Position numbers and translations under genes: made by a program | In this document: positions 16,870 through 25,493 of the stretch, piece after piece | Layout of the letters: each line of letters begins with the position of its first letter | How positions within the stretch are numbered: the stretch's first letter is position 1 | Assembly: GCA_021737145.1 (NCBI GenBank) | Contig: JAIPEN010000019.1 | Span: 1 to 47,466, forward strand | Direction of reading: 5' to 3' | Origin: Desulfarculaceae bacterium | GTDB taxonomy: Bacteria; Desulfobacterota; Desulfarculia; Desulfarculales; Desulfarculaceae | Length of the DNA stretch: 47,466 bases | The notes under the pieces: generated by a model | What the model saw: only the letters and a program-made list of their open reading frames with translations | What the model was told of the DNA's origin: nothing | Database searches by the model: none

Positions 16870-17535
16870 TCAGGTCCTCTCCGTTGGCGCGGGTCCAACG
16901 GGGCAGGCATCGGCGCAGGTTTCGCAATAACTAAGCTCCCGCCGAGGGCCATGAGGCGTGTAATCCCCCCTGGTTTTGCGGAAGCTCCGGCATTGGAGCC
17001 CGTCAAAGGAGGCCTCCTGGATGGCCCCGGACGGACATTCGGCGAGGCAGGCATCGCATTCAGTGCATATGCCGGTCTGCTCAAGCGGGTGAGCCTCGGT
17101 CGGCGCTTCCGTGGCCATGACCCGCAAATGAACCCAGGGGCCCCACTGGGGATGCAGAAGGAAGACGTTGGTCCCCAGCTCGCCCGCGCCTGCCGCCAGG
17201 GCCACATAGCGGAACTGCAAGCCGCTATAGCCGGGGTAGGGCACCAACTCGGCGGGGAAGCCGTTGGCCTCCAGGGCCCGCTTGCCTTGCAGGCAAACCT
17301 CCCGCAGGTGATCGTCCGCCGCGCAGTACTCGGCTCCCTCGGGGTCGAGGCGCCAGGTCCATTCTTCTTTGGCCTGCACATGATGGCCCAGCGCGATGGC
17401 CGTTTGGGCCGAGGGCATGAACTGTTGAAAATACGCTTGCTCGCGCTCGGCCAAGCGCGAGATGGGCACGGTCCAAAAGGCGCAGCAAGGGTGCCCCGCC
17501 ATCTCGTTGCGCAGAATGTCCTCAGCAAGTTTCAT
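16870..17535 (-). CDS. 4Fe-4S protein related to epoxyqueuosine reductase
   Basis: A 221-residue iron-sulfur protein. The C-terminal half has a ferredoxin-type motif, CTECDACLAECPSGAI, and a second set, CETCADACPVG, spaced as in the QueG-like family, where two [4Fe-4S] clusters feed an N-terminal cobalamin- or cofactor-binding domain. The N-terminal half (GYSGLQFRYVALAAGAGELGTN and VFLLHPQWGPWVHLRVMATEA) also resembles QueG-type proteins, which have a GAG.G.N loop followed by G....L. At 221 residues it is far shorter than QueG (about 350-380), so it is a relative, not queG itself. It has an AAGGAG site about 10 bases before the ATG. It lies between the two 140-bp repeats on the same strand as the nitrilase. 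Confidence 0.75.
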   Translation of the reverse strand: MKLAEDILRNEMAGHPCCAFWTVPISRLAEREQAYFQQFMPSAQTAIALGHHVQAKEEWTWRLDPEGAEYCAADDHLREVCLQGKRALEANGFPAELVPYPGYSGLQFRYVALAAGAGELGTNVFLLHPQWGPWVHLRVMATEAPTEAHPLEQTGICTECDACLAECPSGAIQEASFDGLQCRSFRKTRGDYTPHGPRRELSYCETCADACPVGPAPTERT

Positions 17536-17568
17536 GGGGCCATGTCTCCTTGGGGCGCTACGGGCGGT

Positions 17569-17625
17569 CTAAAGATCGAGCACCACCGGGCTGTCCTGCA
17601 CCACGGCCACGGTCACTTTCCTCAT
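17569..17625 (-). pseudogene. 18-codon remnant of a second nitrilase gene
   Basis: ATG at 17625 opens a frame of 18 residues whose first part (MRKVTVAVVQDSPVV) is nearly identical to the nitrilase N-terminus. It then hits a TAG after LDL. The differences are mostly third-base changes, so the copy drifted as coding sequence before the rest was lost. It keeps the same upstream region and ribosome site. It is probably the stub of a deleted tandem paralogue; a short translated leader before the QueG-like gene is a less likely reading. Confidence 0.7.
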
Positions 17626-17713
17626 GGTCTGCTCCTGGCTGGGCCGGTCGTTCCGGCGGTTAGCTTCGCGTCGGATATGATAACCCATGTGGCCGGGGGA
17701 TTTCTAAGGGGGG
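17574..17713. repeat. 140-bp direct repeat, copy B
   Basis: Second copy of 16713-16852, including the duplicated nitrilase promoter region and start codon. Its right edge, a run of seven G, marks an abrupt change to AT-richer sequence that carries the BrnT/BrnA genes. Confidence 0.93.
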
Positions 17714-17735
17714 GAGGCAAGGGGCCATTTGAATA

Positions 17736-17764
17736 TTGACAAAGTATATACAAGTGGCTATCCT
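17736..17764 (+). promoter_or_regulatory. Promoter and possible operator of the toxin-antitoxin operon
   Basis: TTGACA (17736-17741), 17-bp spacer, TATCCT (17759-17764), 23 bp before the toxin start. The spacer holds the palindrome GTATATAC (17744-17751), a good place for the ribbon-helix-helix antitoxin to repress its own operon (inference). Confidence 0.7.
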
Positions 17765-17786
17765 GGTCTCAAATGGGGGGTGACCT

Positions 17787-18086
17787 TTGGATGTTGAGTT
17801 TCGTTTACAAGGAGATAGCTTTGTTTGGGATGAAAAGAAGGCATGTGCCAATGAAGAAAAGCACGGGATCAGCTTCCAGGAAGCATGTGAGGTGCTTTAC
17901 GACCCCTTTTACCAAATGCATGACGCCAGCCGTAAGCAGGAGCAACGTTACTTAGTATTGGGGTACTCTGAATCAGGCCGGCTTTTGGCCGTGGTTGTTG
18001 ATGATGCCACCGAGGAAGCATGGCGCATCATTTCGGCCAGGAAGGCAACCCCGCAAGAAAGGGCTCGTTATGAAAAAAGAGATTAA
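17787..18086 (+). CDS. brnT: BrnT-family toxin (RelE-like ribonuclease)
   Basis: A 99-residue toxin of a type II toxin-antitoxin pair. BrnT proteins have a RelE-like fold and cleave RNA to stop translation. The family pattern is clear: FVWDEKKACANEEKHGISF, then EACEVLYDP, then GRLLAVVV and the C-terminal EEAWRIISARKATPQERARYE. The start is TTG at 17787 with GGGGGTGA upstream. The stop overlaps the antitoxin gene by 17 bp, the toxin-first order usual for BrnT/BrnA. The base composition is AT-richer than the flanking genes, consistent with horizontal acquisition. It probably acts as an addiction, stress or phage-response module; no target can be read from sequence. Confidence 0.9.
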   Translation: MDVEFRLQGDSFVWDEKKACANEEKHGISFQEACEVLYDPFYQMHDASRKQEQRYLVLGYSESGRLLAVVVDDATEEAWRIISARKATPQERARYEKRD

Positions 18087-18342
18087 GCCAACCGGAAAGC
18101 GGCCTCTGACCATGATCTCCATGCGTATGCCCCAAGAGGTGTTGAGGGATCTCAAGCGCGTGGCCCGGGTCAAGGAAATGTCAGGTTATCAGGCCCTGAT
18201 CAAGTTCTATGTTGGCCAGGGGCTGCGCAAGGACTTGGCCGAGTTGCGCCGGGAGGACGCGGCCCAAAAGGCGAAGGGGATTTTGGAAAAGCACAAGGTG
18301 GATCCAAAGGTCATCGAAGAGGTGGTCGCCTCGGTGGGATGA
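18070..18342 (+). CDS. BrnA-like ribbon-helix-helix antitoxin
   Basis: A 90-residue partner of BrnT. It has a basic N-terminus, a beta-strand RPLTMISMRMP, and two helices (QEVLRDLKRVARVKEMSGYQALIKFYVGQGLRKDL) with the GYQALI segment typical of CopG/BrnA-type DNA-binding antitoxins. A charged C-terminal tail follows and would wrap the toxin. Start set at the ATG inside the end of brnT, giving a 17-bp overlap and translational coupling. It is expected to neutralise BrnT and to repress the promoter at 17736-17764, probably at the GTATATAC palindrome. Earlier in-frame starts lie inside brnT and add no conserved sequence. Confidence 0.85.
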   Translation: MKKEIKPTGKRPLTMISMRMPQEVLRDLKRVARVKEMSGYQALIKFYVGQGLRKDLAELRREDAAQKAKGILEKHKVDPKVIEEVVASVG

Positions 18343-18362
18343 GGCACATATTTTTAAGCGTT

Positions 18363-18761
18363 CTAGTATTCTTTGAATGCCGCAACAGGTACAACGCCAC
18401 TACCATCACACACTTTGCATAGAGGGGCGGCCCCATCTCGGTCGCGACTTCCAGTGCCATTGCATTTGGAACAGACAATTGCGGGCATTCCTCTAAACGA
18501 TCCCCCTACTCCATGGCAAACAGGGCATACGGGGTCATTGCCGTCGCGGTCCCTCGTTCCGTCTCCTTTGCAGAAACCGCATCGAATAAATGCACCAGGT
18601 TGGACTCGCACAAGTACGTGCCCCACACCATTACAAACAGAACATGGCGGGTCGTTGCCGTCGCGGTCTCTCGTTCCCGTGCCTCTGCAACGACCGCATT
18701 TGATAATTAAATGACTAGCCTGGTCCTTAATAATTACTTCCCGGTAAACAGTGATTTCCAT
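18363..18761 (-). CDS. Triple zinc-ribbon protein with DnaJ-like CxxCxGxG motifs and RDRDG linkers
   Basis: A 132-residue protein of three near-identical units at residues 22-47, 61-86 and 97-122. Each unit is C-x2-C-x-G-x-G, then a charged linker with RDRDG, then C-x-V-C-x-G-x-G. The four cysteines of one unit fit one zinc site, as in the zinc domain of DnaJ. Unlike DnaJ there is no J-domain, and the linker RDRDG is strictly repeated. The N-terminus (about 20 residues, MEITVYREVIIKDQASHLII) is a possible strand pair. The DNA is AT-richer than the neighbours and also repeats (for example TTGCCGTCGCGGTC near 18540 and 18657). It converges with the antitoxin gene. Function unknown; a role in binding unfolded protein or nucleic acid is only a guess. 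Confidence 0.8.
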   Translation of the reverse strand: MEITVYREVIIKDQASHLIIKCGRCRGTGTRDRDGNDPPCSVCNGVGHVLVRVQPGAFIRCGFCKGDGTRDRDGNDPVCPVCHGVGGSFRGMPAIVCSKCNGTGSRDRDGAAPLCKVCDGSGVVPVAAFKEY

Positions 18762-18866
18762 GAGTTCTCGCCCCCCCTGCGATGCGAAATCCTTTTTCCA
18801 TAACTTCTTAAATTTTTATATACCACACCGTCCTTTCGGCCTTAGCCCCTGTAACCCACCCATTCC

Positions 18867-18896
18867 TTGACAGCCTGCGCCCCCCGGGGATACCTT
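18867..18896 (+). promoter_or_regulatory. Promoter of eno
   Basis: TTGACA (18867-18872), 18-bp spacer, TACCTT (18891-18896), 44 bp before the start codon. Matches the form seen before other genes here. Confidence 0.65.
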
Positions 18897-18936
18897 AAGG
18901 ACAGTGAATACGCTCAATCCCGCGAGGAGGGGATAA

Positions 18937-20208
<1,272 letters not shown>

Positions 20209-20224
20209 AACCAGCCTAATCCCA

Positions 20225-20260
20225 CGGCGGGGGCCGCGCCTGGCCCCCGCCGTTTTTTTT
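20225..20260 (+). terminator. Intrinsic terminator after eno
   Basis: Perfect 11-bp stem CGGCGGGGGCC with its complement, 6-base loop, then eight T. It lies 17 bp past the eno stop. Confidence 0.95.
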
Positions 20261-20457
20261 GCAAAGACCACAGCGCCGGCCCCCGGCCGGAGCGCCAAAT
20301 GCTTGACACCGAAGCCACAAAAAGCGATGGTGTCAGCCGAGGATAAGGTCTTGGCCAGGGGCGCCGCGCCGACGAGAGCGCCCGCGACCCGGACTGCCTA
20401 CCGCGGCTGAGAAACGCATCACCAGGGGGCCGGAACCGGGAGAAAACGGGGCGTAAT

Positions 20458-21777
20458 TTGAGCAAGCGATTGAAGGCTCTGTGGCTGGGGGCGGCCCTTA
20501 CCGCCCTTTTGTTTTGCTTGCCCGGCATGGCCCGGGCCATCAACATAACTCCGCCCTGGGTGGTCTACGACCAGGGCCAGACCAAGGCCGAACCCCGCTG
20601 GCTGGCCCTGCCTTACGCCTTTTACAGCGACACCTACAGCTTCGCTGGCGGCGTGGCCGGAGGCGGCACGGGCTATCTGCAGGAGCAGATGGCCTTTTTC
20701 GCCGCCGGCCTGGGCAGCACCAACTCCACCTTTGCCGGCTACTTCTATCTGGTGGACATGCAGGCGCCGGTGCTGGATCGCCTGTTTATCACCGTGGACT
20801 TTTCCGACGGCTACTACACCAAGCAGCGCGTCTACGCCCAGGGCAACCCGGCCTACCGCAACGAGCAGGCGGGCTCCAACTCCTCCAACAAGAATGACTA
20901 CCTGGAGGGCAAGGGCTGGTACAACTGGTTCGACCTGGTGGGCAAGTTCGTGCTTCCCCTGGGGGCCGGGCGCAACAAGATCATCCAGCGCTATTGGCTA
21001 AAGGGCGGCCTGCTGGCGGAGGGAGCCAGCGGCGGTTCAGAGTGGAACCCGCTGGAAAGCGGGGTGTCCGAGATCAGGCTGCGCGCCTTTGCCCAGGACA
21101 TGTCCGTGGACGGCGACCAGGGCGACTACTCCTTCCGCACCAACGGCCTGGAGGCCTCGTTCATCTACGACAACCGCGACTACCCCGGCAACCCCAACAC
21201 CGGCTCCTACCAGAGCTTCACCATCAGCCACGACTTCGGCTGGTTCGACAGCAGCGGCTCCTGGAACAACCTGGAGCTGGACCTGAGGAAGTACTTCTCC
21301 TTGGGCAACGACGCCTGGTTCAAGCAGAAGGTGCTGGCCTTTGACCTGTGGACCGCCTACAGCGAGTCATGGCAGAGCGAGGACTCGGCCGGGGATATCA
21401 TCGTCGACAGCCGCACCCCGCCCAACTTCGGCCCCACCCTGGGCGGCTTTTACCGCATGCGCGGCTATCCCAAGAACCGCTTTGCCGACAAGGCGGCCAT
21501 CTACTACGCCGGTGAGTTGCGCCTCACCGCCCGAGCCAACCCCCTGGGCGATATAAGCTGGCTCAAGTTCGCGGACATCGACTGGATGCAGGTGGTGCTT
21601 TTCGGCGAGCTGGGCCGGGTGGCAGACAGCTACGACCCCTCCGAATTCGTCTCGGACCTCAAGTGGGACGCCGGGATCGGCTTTCGCTTCATGGCCCAGA
21701 AGACGGTGCTGCGGGTGGACCTGGCCCACAGCGACGAGGGCATGGCCGCCTGGGCCATGGTGGGGCATCCCTTCTAA
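20458..21777 (+). CDS. Omp85-superfamily outer-membrane beta-barrel without POTRA domains
   Basis: A 439-residue secreted barrel protein. A signal peptide ends in PGMARA near residue 27. The mature protein begins almost at once with barrel-like alternating strands, with no room for periplasmic POTRA domains (about 75 residues each). The last 180 residues show Omp85 marks: a FIYDNRDYPGNPNTGSY strand pair, the loop-6 motif MRGYPKNRF, a DIDWMQVVLFGELGRV strand and a C-terminal VGHPF ending in Phe, the usual outer-membrane insertion signal. The start is TTG with weak ribosome-site evidence. Omp85-type barrels lacking an N-terminal domain are known as a separate group of uncertain function. The next gene, from its own promoter, encodes a lipoprotein. 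Confidence 0.82.
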   Translation: MSKRLKALWLGAALTALLFCLPGMARAINITPPWVVYDQGQTKAEPRWLALPYAFYSDTYSFAGGVAGGGTGYLQEQMAFFAAGLGSTNSTFAGYFYLVDMQAPVLDRLFITVDFSDGYYTKQRVYAQGNPAYRNEQAGSNSSNKNDYLEGKGWYNWFDLVGKFVLPLGAGRNKIIQRYWLKGGLLAEGASGGSEWNPLESGVSEIRLRAFAQDMSVDGDQGDYSFRTNGLEASFIYDNRDYPGNPNTGSYQSFTISHDFGWFDSSGSWNNLELDLRKYFSLGNDAWFKQKVLAFDLWTAYSESWQSEDSAGDIIVDSRTPPNFGPTLGGFYRMRGYPKNRFADKAAIYYAGELRLTARANPLGDISWLKFADIDWMQVVLFGELGRVADSYDPSEFVSDLKWDAGIGFRFMAQKTVLRVDLAHSDEGMAAWAMVGHPF

Positions 21778-21822
21778 GAGCGCCTGGCGGGCAAAAAGAG
21801 GGCCCGGACGGGGCGGCAAAGC

Positions 21823-21852
21823 TTGACAAGCCACCGCCCCTAAGGATAGCCT
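21823..21852 (+). promoter_or_regulatory. Promoter of the lipoprotein gene
   Basis: TTGACA (21823-21828), 18-bp spacer, TAGCCT (21847-21852), 38 bp before the start codon. Confidence 0.6.
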
Positions 21853-21889
21853 CTGGCCAGAACAAAACGCCCTTTTACGGAGGGATACG

Positions 21890-23374
21890 TTGAAGCTTCC
21901 CACGGCCGCCCGCGTTTATATACCGCTTCTTACCGTGCTGGTCCTTTTGGCCGGTTGCTCGGCCATGGTCACCACGGCCGAGATCCCCGTGCCCCCTCCC
22001 GGCCCCCAAATCAAGGCGGGCCTCAAGGCGGTTATGCCGCCGGTGGTGGACAAGCGCTATTGGCCGCCGGACACCCCCGGCACCCCCGACACCAACGTGC
22101 ACATTTTCGGGCCGGCCATAACCGCCAAGCTGCGCAGCGGCCTCACCCAGACCGGACTGTTCGCGGCCCTGCCCACCCCGGACTCGCCCAGCGCGGAGCT
22201 GATGAGCGACCGGGTGGTGATCAGGGTGACCAACTTCTCCCTGACCGAGTTGGGCAACAACCCCTGGGCCGCGCCGGCCTATATCATCGACGGCTTGGTG
22301 CAGCCGGTCAGCGGGGTGATCCTCATCGCCACCAAGGGCCAGGTGGACACCGGGGCCTATCTGCTGCCCAGCACCCGCATGGGCACCACCATCAACGCGG
22401 ACCTCAGCTGGTCGGTGAAGGACCTCAAGGCGCCGGTGCTCAAGCGCTCCTATCTGGTGGTGGTCGAGCTGGGCTCGGTCAGCGGCCGCCAACTCCGGGC
22501 CAGCCTGGCCGACACCACGGGCTATGGGGTCAAGGTGGGCAAGGCTGAGGGCCAAAAGGCCCTGGACGGCCTGGTGGAAGTAATCTCCCGCGATCCCCAC
22601 TGGCTGTACCTGGGCTCCTACATCCGTCTGGCCCGGGCCCGCGTGGTGATCGAGGACCCGGAAAGCACCCCCGAGCAGCGCATGGAGGCGGCCGGCGCCC
22701 TGGTGGGCCTGCTGCAACCGCTGATCTATTCCCCGGAAGAGGCCAAGGTGCTTCAGGATGGCTTGTTGAACGACTCGGGACGAGCCGCCATGGCCAACGA
22801 GCTCAGGGCGCGCTATCTGGGGCTCGCGGGCGCCGACGCCCTTCCCGCCAAGCAGCGCCTCACCGAGGCCCAGGCCAAAAAGCTCTTTGACGATCCCTCG
22901 GTGGGCCGGGCTTGGGCCCATGGCGAGGTGACCCAGGAGGCCCTGGGCCTGATCATGAGCGCCCTCACCCCGCGCCGCGCCAGCCTGAACGGGACGGCCA
23001 AGGGCAAGGTCAAAGCCAAGGACAAGGACAAGACGGTCGGCCCCGCGGTAATCGGCGCCTCCAACCCCTATCTGGACAGCGCGGGCGGTGCGCGCAATCC
23101 GGCTCCTGGCGCGGCCTCGTCCGCGGCCAGCGCGCCCATGCCGCTGGCCAAGCTCGGGCCGCCGGAGGTGCTGAGCCCCCAGGCCAAGCGCATGCAGGCC
23201 CAGCTCGCCACGGCAGTGGCCGAGGCCATGCGAAACCACCCGCGCCTGCAGGCCTTGTACCTGAGCGTGGCCGACGAATCGGTGGGCCTGGCCTGGTTCC
23301 AGGCCAAGTCGGTGCTTAGTCAGATCGGCTCGCCCCAGGTCAAGAACTACCTGGCCAAGCGGGACGCCTCCTAA
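21890..23374 (+). CDS. Large lipoprotein of unknown function
   Basis: A 494-residue protein with a lipoprotein signal peptide: a hydrophobic stretch ending LLVLLAGC at residues 17-24, so the mature N-terminus is a lipid-modified Cys followed by Ser-Ala. Ser at +2 favours the outer membrane under the usual rule. The first 200 residues look like a beta-rich domain (KAVMPPVVDKRYWP, RVVIRVTNFSLTELGNNPW, GTTINADLSWSVKDLKAP). The region about 215-340 is alpha-helical. A low-complexity Lys/Asp/Ala/Pro-rich linker (about 365-425) leads to a helical C-terminal domain. I do not recognise the family. The start is TTG behind ACGGAGGGA. It lies between a barrel protein and thyX; a functional link to the barrel is possible, not shown. 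Confidence 0.8.
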   Translation: MKLPTAARVYIPLLTVLVLLAGCSAMVTTAEIPVPPPGPQIKAGLKAVMPPVVDKRYWPPDTPGTPDTNVHIFGPAITAKLRSGLTQTGLFAALPTPDSPSAELMSDRVVIRVTNFSLTELGNNPWAAPAYIIDGLVQPVSGVILIATKGQVDTGAYLLPSTRMGTTINADLSWSVKDLKAPVLKRSYLVVVELGSVSGRQLRASLADTTGYGVKVGKAEGQKALDGLVEVISRDPHWLYLGSYIRLARARVVIEDPESTPEQRMEAAGALVGLLQPLIYSPEEAKVLQDGLLNDSGRAAMANELRARYLGLAGADALPAKQRLTEAQAKKLFDDPSVGRAWAHGEVTQEALGLIMSALTPRRASLNGTAKGKVKAKDKDKTVGPAVIGASNPYLDSAGGARNPAPGAASSAASAPMPLAKLGPPEVLSPQAKRMQAQLATAVAEAMRNHPRLQALYLSVADESVGLAWFQAKSVLSQIGSPQVKNYLAKRDAS

Positions 23375-23391
23375 GAGGCGGGGAGCGTTTC

Positions 23392-24075
23392 TTGAAGGCC
23401 ATCGCCCCTTGGTATGAGATTCTGTTCATGCCCGACCCCGCCCAGGTGCTCAGCCTGGTGGAGGCGGCGGGACGCACCTGCTACAAGTCCGAGCACCTGA
23501 TCAGCAGCGACTCGGCCGCCGATTTCGTGGGGCGCATCGTGGCCTCGGGCCACCATAGCGTCATCGAGCACGGCAACATCACGGTGCGTTTCGTCTGCGA
23601 CCGGGGGGTGACCCACGAGCTGGTGCGCCACCGCCTGGCCGCCTACAGCCAGGAGTCCACCCGCTACGCCAACTACTCCCAGGAGCGCTTCGGCAGCGAG
23701 ATCACGGTGATCAAGCCCATGTTCTGGGAAGAGGGCAGCGAGCCCTACCAGCAGTGGGAAAAGGCCATGCTGGCCGCGGAGGCTGCCTATCTGGAGCTCT
23801 TGGCCGCCGGAGCCAAGCCCCAGGAGGCGCGGGCGGTGCTGCCCAACAGCCTCAAGACCGAGATAGTGATGACCGCCAACCTCAGGGAGTGGCGCCACGT
23901 GCTGGGGCTCAGAAGCTCCAAGGCGGCCCATCCCCAGATTCGCCAGATCATGCTGCCGCTCATGGCCGACCTGGCCCGGCGCCTGCCCCCCTTCTTCGCC
24001 GACCTGGCCGAAAAGTACGCGGCGGACATCGAGGAGTTCGCCTCGGGACCGGCCGCCCTGGGTTCGCCCCAATAA
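23392..24075 (+). CDS. thyX: Flavin-dependent thymidylate synthase
   Basis: Makes dTMP from dUMP using methylenetetrahydrofolate and FAD/NADPH, replacing ThyA in many anaerobes. The 227-residue product carries the ThyX motif RHRx7S (Arg79-His80-Arg81 to Ser89) in VRHRLAAYSQESTRY, with FAD/dUMP contacts in SGHHSVIEH and in VLPNSLKTEIVMTANLREWRH. The start is TTG preceded by GGGAG. It is 17 bp behind the lipoprotein gene, probably in one transcript, and followed by a terminator that works in both directions. Consumption of methylene-THF connects it loosely to the folate C1 genes elsewhere in the window. Confidence 0.96.
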   Translation: MKAIAPWYEILFMPDPAQVLSLVEAAGRTCYKSEHLISSDSAADFVGRIVASGHHSVIEHGNITVRFVCDRGVTHELVRHRLAAYSQESTRYANYSQERFGSEITVIKPMFWEEGSEPYQQWEKAMLAAEAAYLELLAAGAKPQEARAVLPNSLKTEIVMTANLREWRHVLGLRSSKAAHPQIRQIMLPLMADLARRLPPFFADLAEKYAADIEEFASGPAALGSPQ

Positions 24076-24100
24076 GCCGCCGGGCCAAGCCCGCAACGCA

Positions 24101-24128
24101 AAAACCGGAGGCCTCGGCCTCCGGTTTC
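24101..24128. terminator. Bidirectional terminator between thyX and a convergent small gene
   Basis: Twelve-base arms AAACCGGAGGCC and complement (24102-24113, 24116-24127). On the minus strand the stem is followed by TTTTTG, on the plus strand by TTTCAGTTT. Confidence 0.88.
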
Positions 24129-24148
24129 AGTTTGGCGCTGGGTCCGCC

Positions 24149-24400
24149 CTAGCGGCGGATGATTATGGCGCTGCCCTGGTCGCGCACAAAGCTGGCGTTG
24201 CGGCCGTGCAGTTCGGAAAGCCCCCAGAAGCCCAGCGAGAGAACCACCACCATCATGCCCAGGCCCAGCCACATGACCACTCCCCGGGGGACCCGGCCGA
24301 ACAGAACCGCGTGGGTGGCCTTGCGGCAGCGCTCCATTCCCTGGCACGCACTGTCAGGCGGCAACTGGCACTGTGGTCCTTCTTTGCCGTAATATCGCAT
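24149..24400 (-). CDS. Small single-pass membrane protein
   Basis: An 83-residue protein with a Cys-containing hydrophilic N-terminus (three Cys within residues 10-26: CQLPPDSACQGMERC), one membrane helix at about 41-62 (VVMWLGLGMMVVVLSLGFWGL) and a short polar C-terminus ending IIIRR. I know no family. Support for its being real: it reads towards a terminator with a T-run on its own strand, its helix is well formed, and codon use fits. Against: the ribosome site (GAGGAAC, about 15 bases before the ATG) is poorly placed. Topology and function are unknown. Confidence 0.5.
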   Translation of the reverse strand: MRYYGKEGPQCQLPPDSACQGMERCRKATHAVLFGRVPRGVVMWLGLGMMVVVLSLGFWGLSELHGRNASFVRDQGSAIIIRR

Positions 24401-24524
24401 GTTTGGGCTGTGGGTTCCTCGCAGGAAAGTCCGATTGCCTTTTTTAACACTTAGCGAACTAGTATATCCGGGTCAGGTGAGATGAGCAATGATTAGTGCG
24501 GCGCGGGCCAAAAAACTCCCAGCC

Positions 24525-25049
24525 TCAACGATGCCACATGGTGCACAGGGTTTCCCCGGCGTAGAGGGTCCGCAAGTGGCGCAGGCCCGAGGGCTGAAAA
24601 TAGGGACCATAGACCAGCAGGGAGCCCGGCCAATCAGGGGGCAGGCGCTCCACCAGCCAGTCCAGGGGCTTGTCCGGGTAGATGAACATGAGGTCATAGG
24701 GGCTCAGGTCGGCCTGGCGGCAGTCCGCGCAAAAGAACCGGGCCTGGCTCAAGCCCAGACCGGCGGCCATCTTTTGGCTGGCCGCCACCAGCTCGGGGTC
24801 GGCCTCCAGGCCCGTGGCCGGCAAAAACAGCGAGGCCAAGAGAACCACCCGGCCATCGCCCGAGCCCAGGTCCGCCAGGTGGCGATAGGGGCTCAGGTCC
24901 AGGTTGCTCAGGAGTTGGTGCACCTCATGGGTCTGGGAGCAGGTCCACATGCCGGCGGGGGTGACCTTGTAGGTTGACTCCAGGCCCTGGTGATGCTCGC
25001 GCAGGGCGGCCTCCACCTGGGCCAGACCGATTGGGCCGGGCGCGCTCAC
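24525..25049 (-). CDS. Class I SAM-dependent methyltransferase-like protein
   Basis: A 174-residue protein with a Rossmann methyltransferase core: motif I HLADLGSGDGRVVLLAS, an acidic loop at the end of strand 2 (GLEADPELVAAS), and ARFFCADCRQADLSPYDLMFIYPD for motifs III-IV. The start is GTG at 25049, overlapping the stop of the upstream CoA-binding gene as GTGA, so the two are translationally coupled. Longer readings upstream run through that gene in another frame and are not credible. The substrate is unknown; the pattern is similar to small rRNA/protein methyltransferases of the DOT1-like or TlyA-distant kind, but I would not assign one. Confidence 0.8.
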   Translation of the reverse strand: MSAPGPIGLAQVEAALREHHQGLESTYKVTPAGMWTCSQTHEVHQLLSNLDLSPYRHLADLGSGDGRVVLLASLFLPATGLEADPELVAASQKMAAGLGLSQARFFCADCRQADLSPYDLMFIYPDKPLDWLVERLPPDWPGSLLVYGPYFQPSGLRHLRTLYAGETLCTMWHR

Positions 25050-25471
25050 AGCAAACGGTGGTGCTCCACCTTGAGGCAGGCGTCCTGCACCACCAGCAGG
25101 CCCGCCTGGCGGGCGGCCTGGGCGGCCTGGTCGTGGATCACGTCCAGTTGCAGCCACAGCACCTTGGCCCCTATGCCGGCCGCGGCCTGGGCCACCGGAG
25201 GCACCATCTCGGAGCGGCGGAACACGTCCACCACATCCACCTGGCCGGGGATGGACTCGAGGTCCGGGTAGCACTTGGCCCCCAGGATCTCCTCGGCCGT
25301 GGGGTTCACCGGGATTATCTCGTAGCCGTGGTTTTGCAGGTACTCGGCCACCTGATGGCTGGCCCGAAAGGGCTTGGGCGAGAGTCCCACCACCGCGATG
25401 CGCTTGGCCTCTTGCAGGGCCTGTTTCACCGGGGCGTCGCCGGGGTTGTCCGGGCGGGTGTTCAAGGACAT
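25046..25471 (-). CDS. CoA-binding protein (YccU-like Rossmann fold)
   Basis: A 141-residue single CoA-binding domain, as found at the N-terminus of succinyl-CoA/acetyl-CoA synthetases and as stand-alone YccU proteins. Features are the first strand-loop IAVVGLSPKPFRASHQVAEYL, then GYEIIPVNPTAEEILGAKCYPDLESIP, the VDVVDVFRRSE segment, and a C-terminal QDACLKVEHHRL, all typical. I chose the ATG at 25471 with GGGAGG 6 bases upstream, not the in-frame GTG two codons earlier. It is coupled to the methyltransferase by a 4-base overlap. Stand-alone members bind CoA but have no known reaction. Confidence 0.9.
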   Translation of the reverse strand: MSLNTRPDNPGDAPVKQALQEAKRIAVVGLSPKPFRASHQVAEYLQNHGYEIIPVNPTAEEILGAKCYPDLESIPGQVDVVDVFRRSEMVPPVAQAAAGIGAKVLWLQLDVIHDQAAQAARQAGLLVVQDACLKVEHHRLL

Positions 25472-25493
25472 GGTCACCTCCCAGGAGTGGAAT

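Noticed and set aside
16870..17535. Annotation as QueG (epoxyqueuosine reductase)
   Set aside because: The protein is about 130-150 residues too short, and the QueG catalytic N-terminal region is not convincingly present.
18420..18710. Spaced DNA repeats that might suggest a CRISPR-like array
   Set aside because: The repeats are the coding sequence of the three zinc-ribbon units, with irregular spacing and in-frame divergence.
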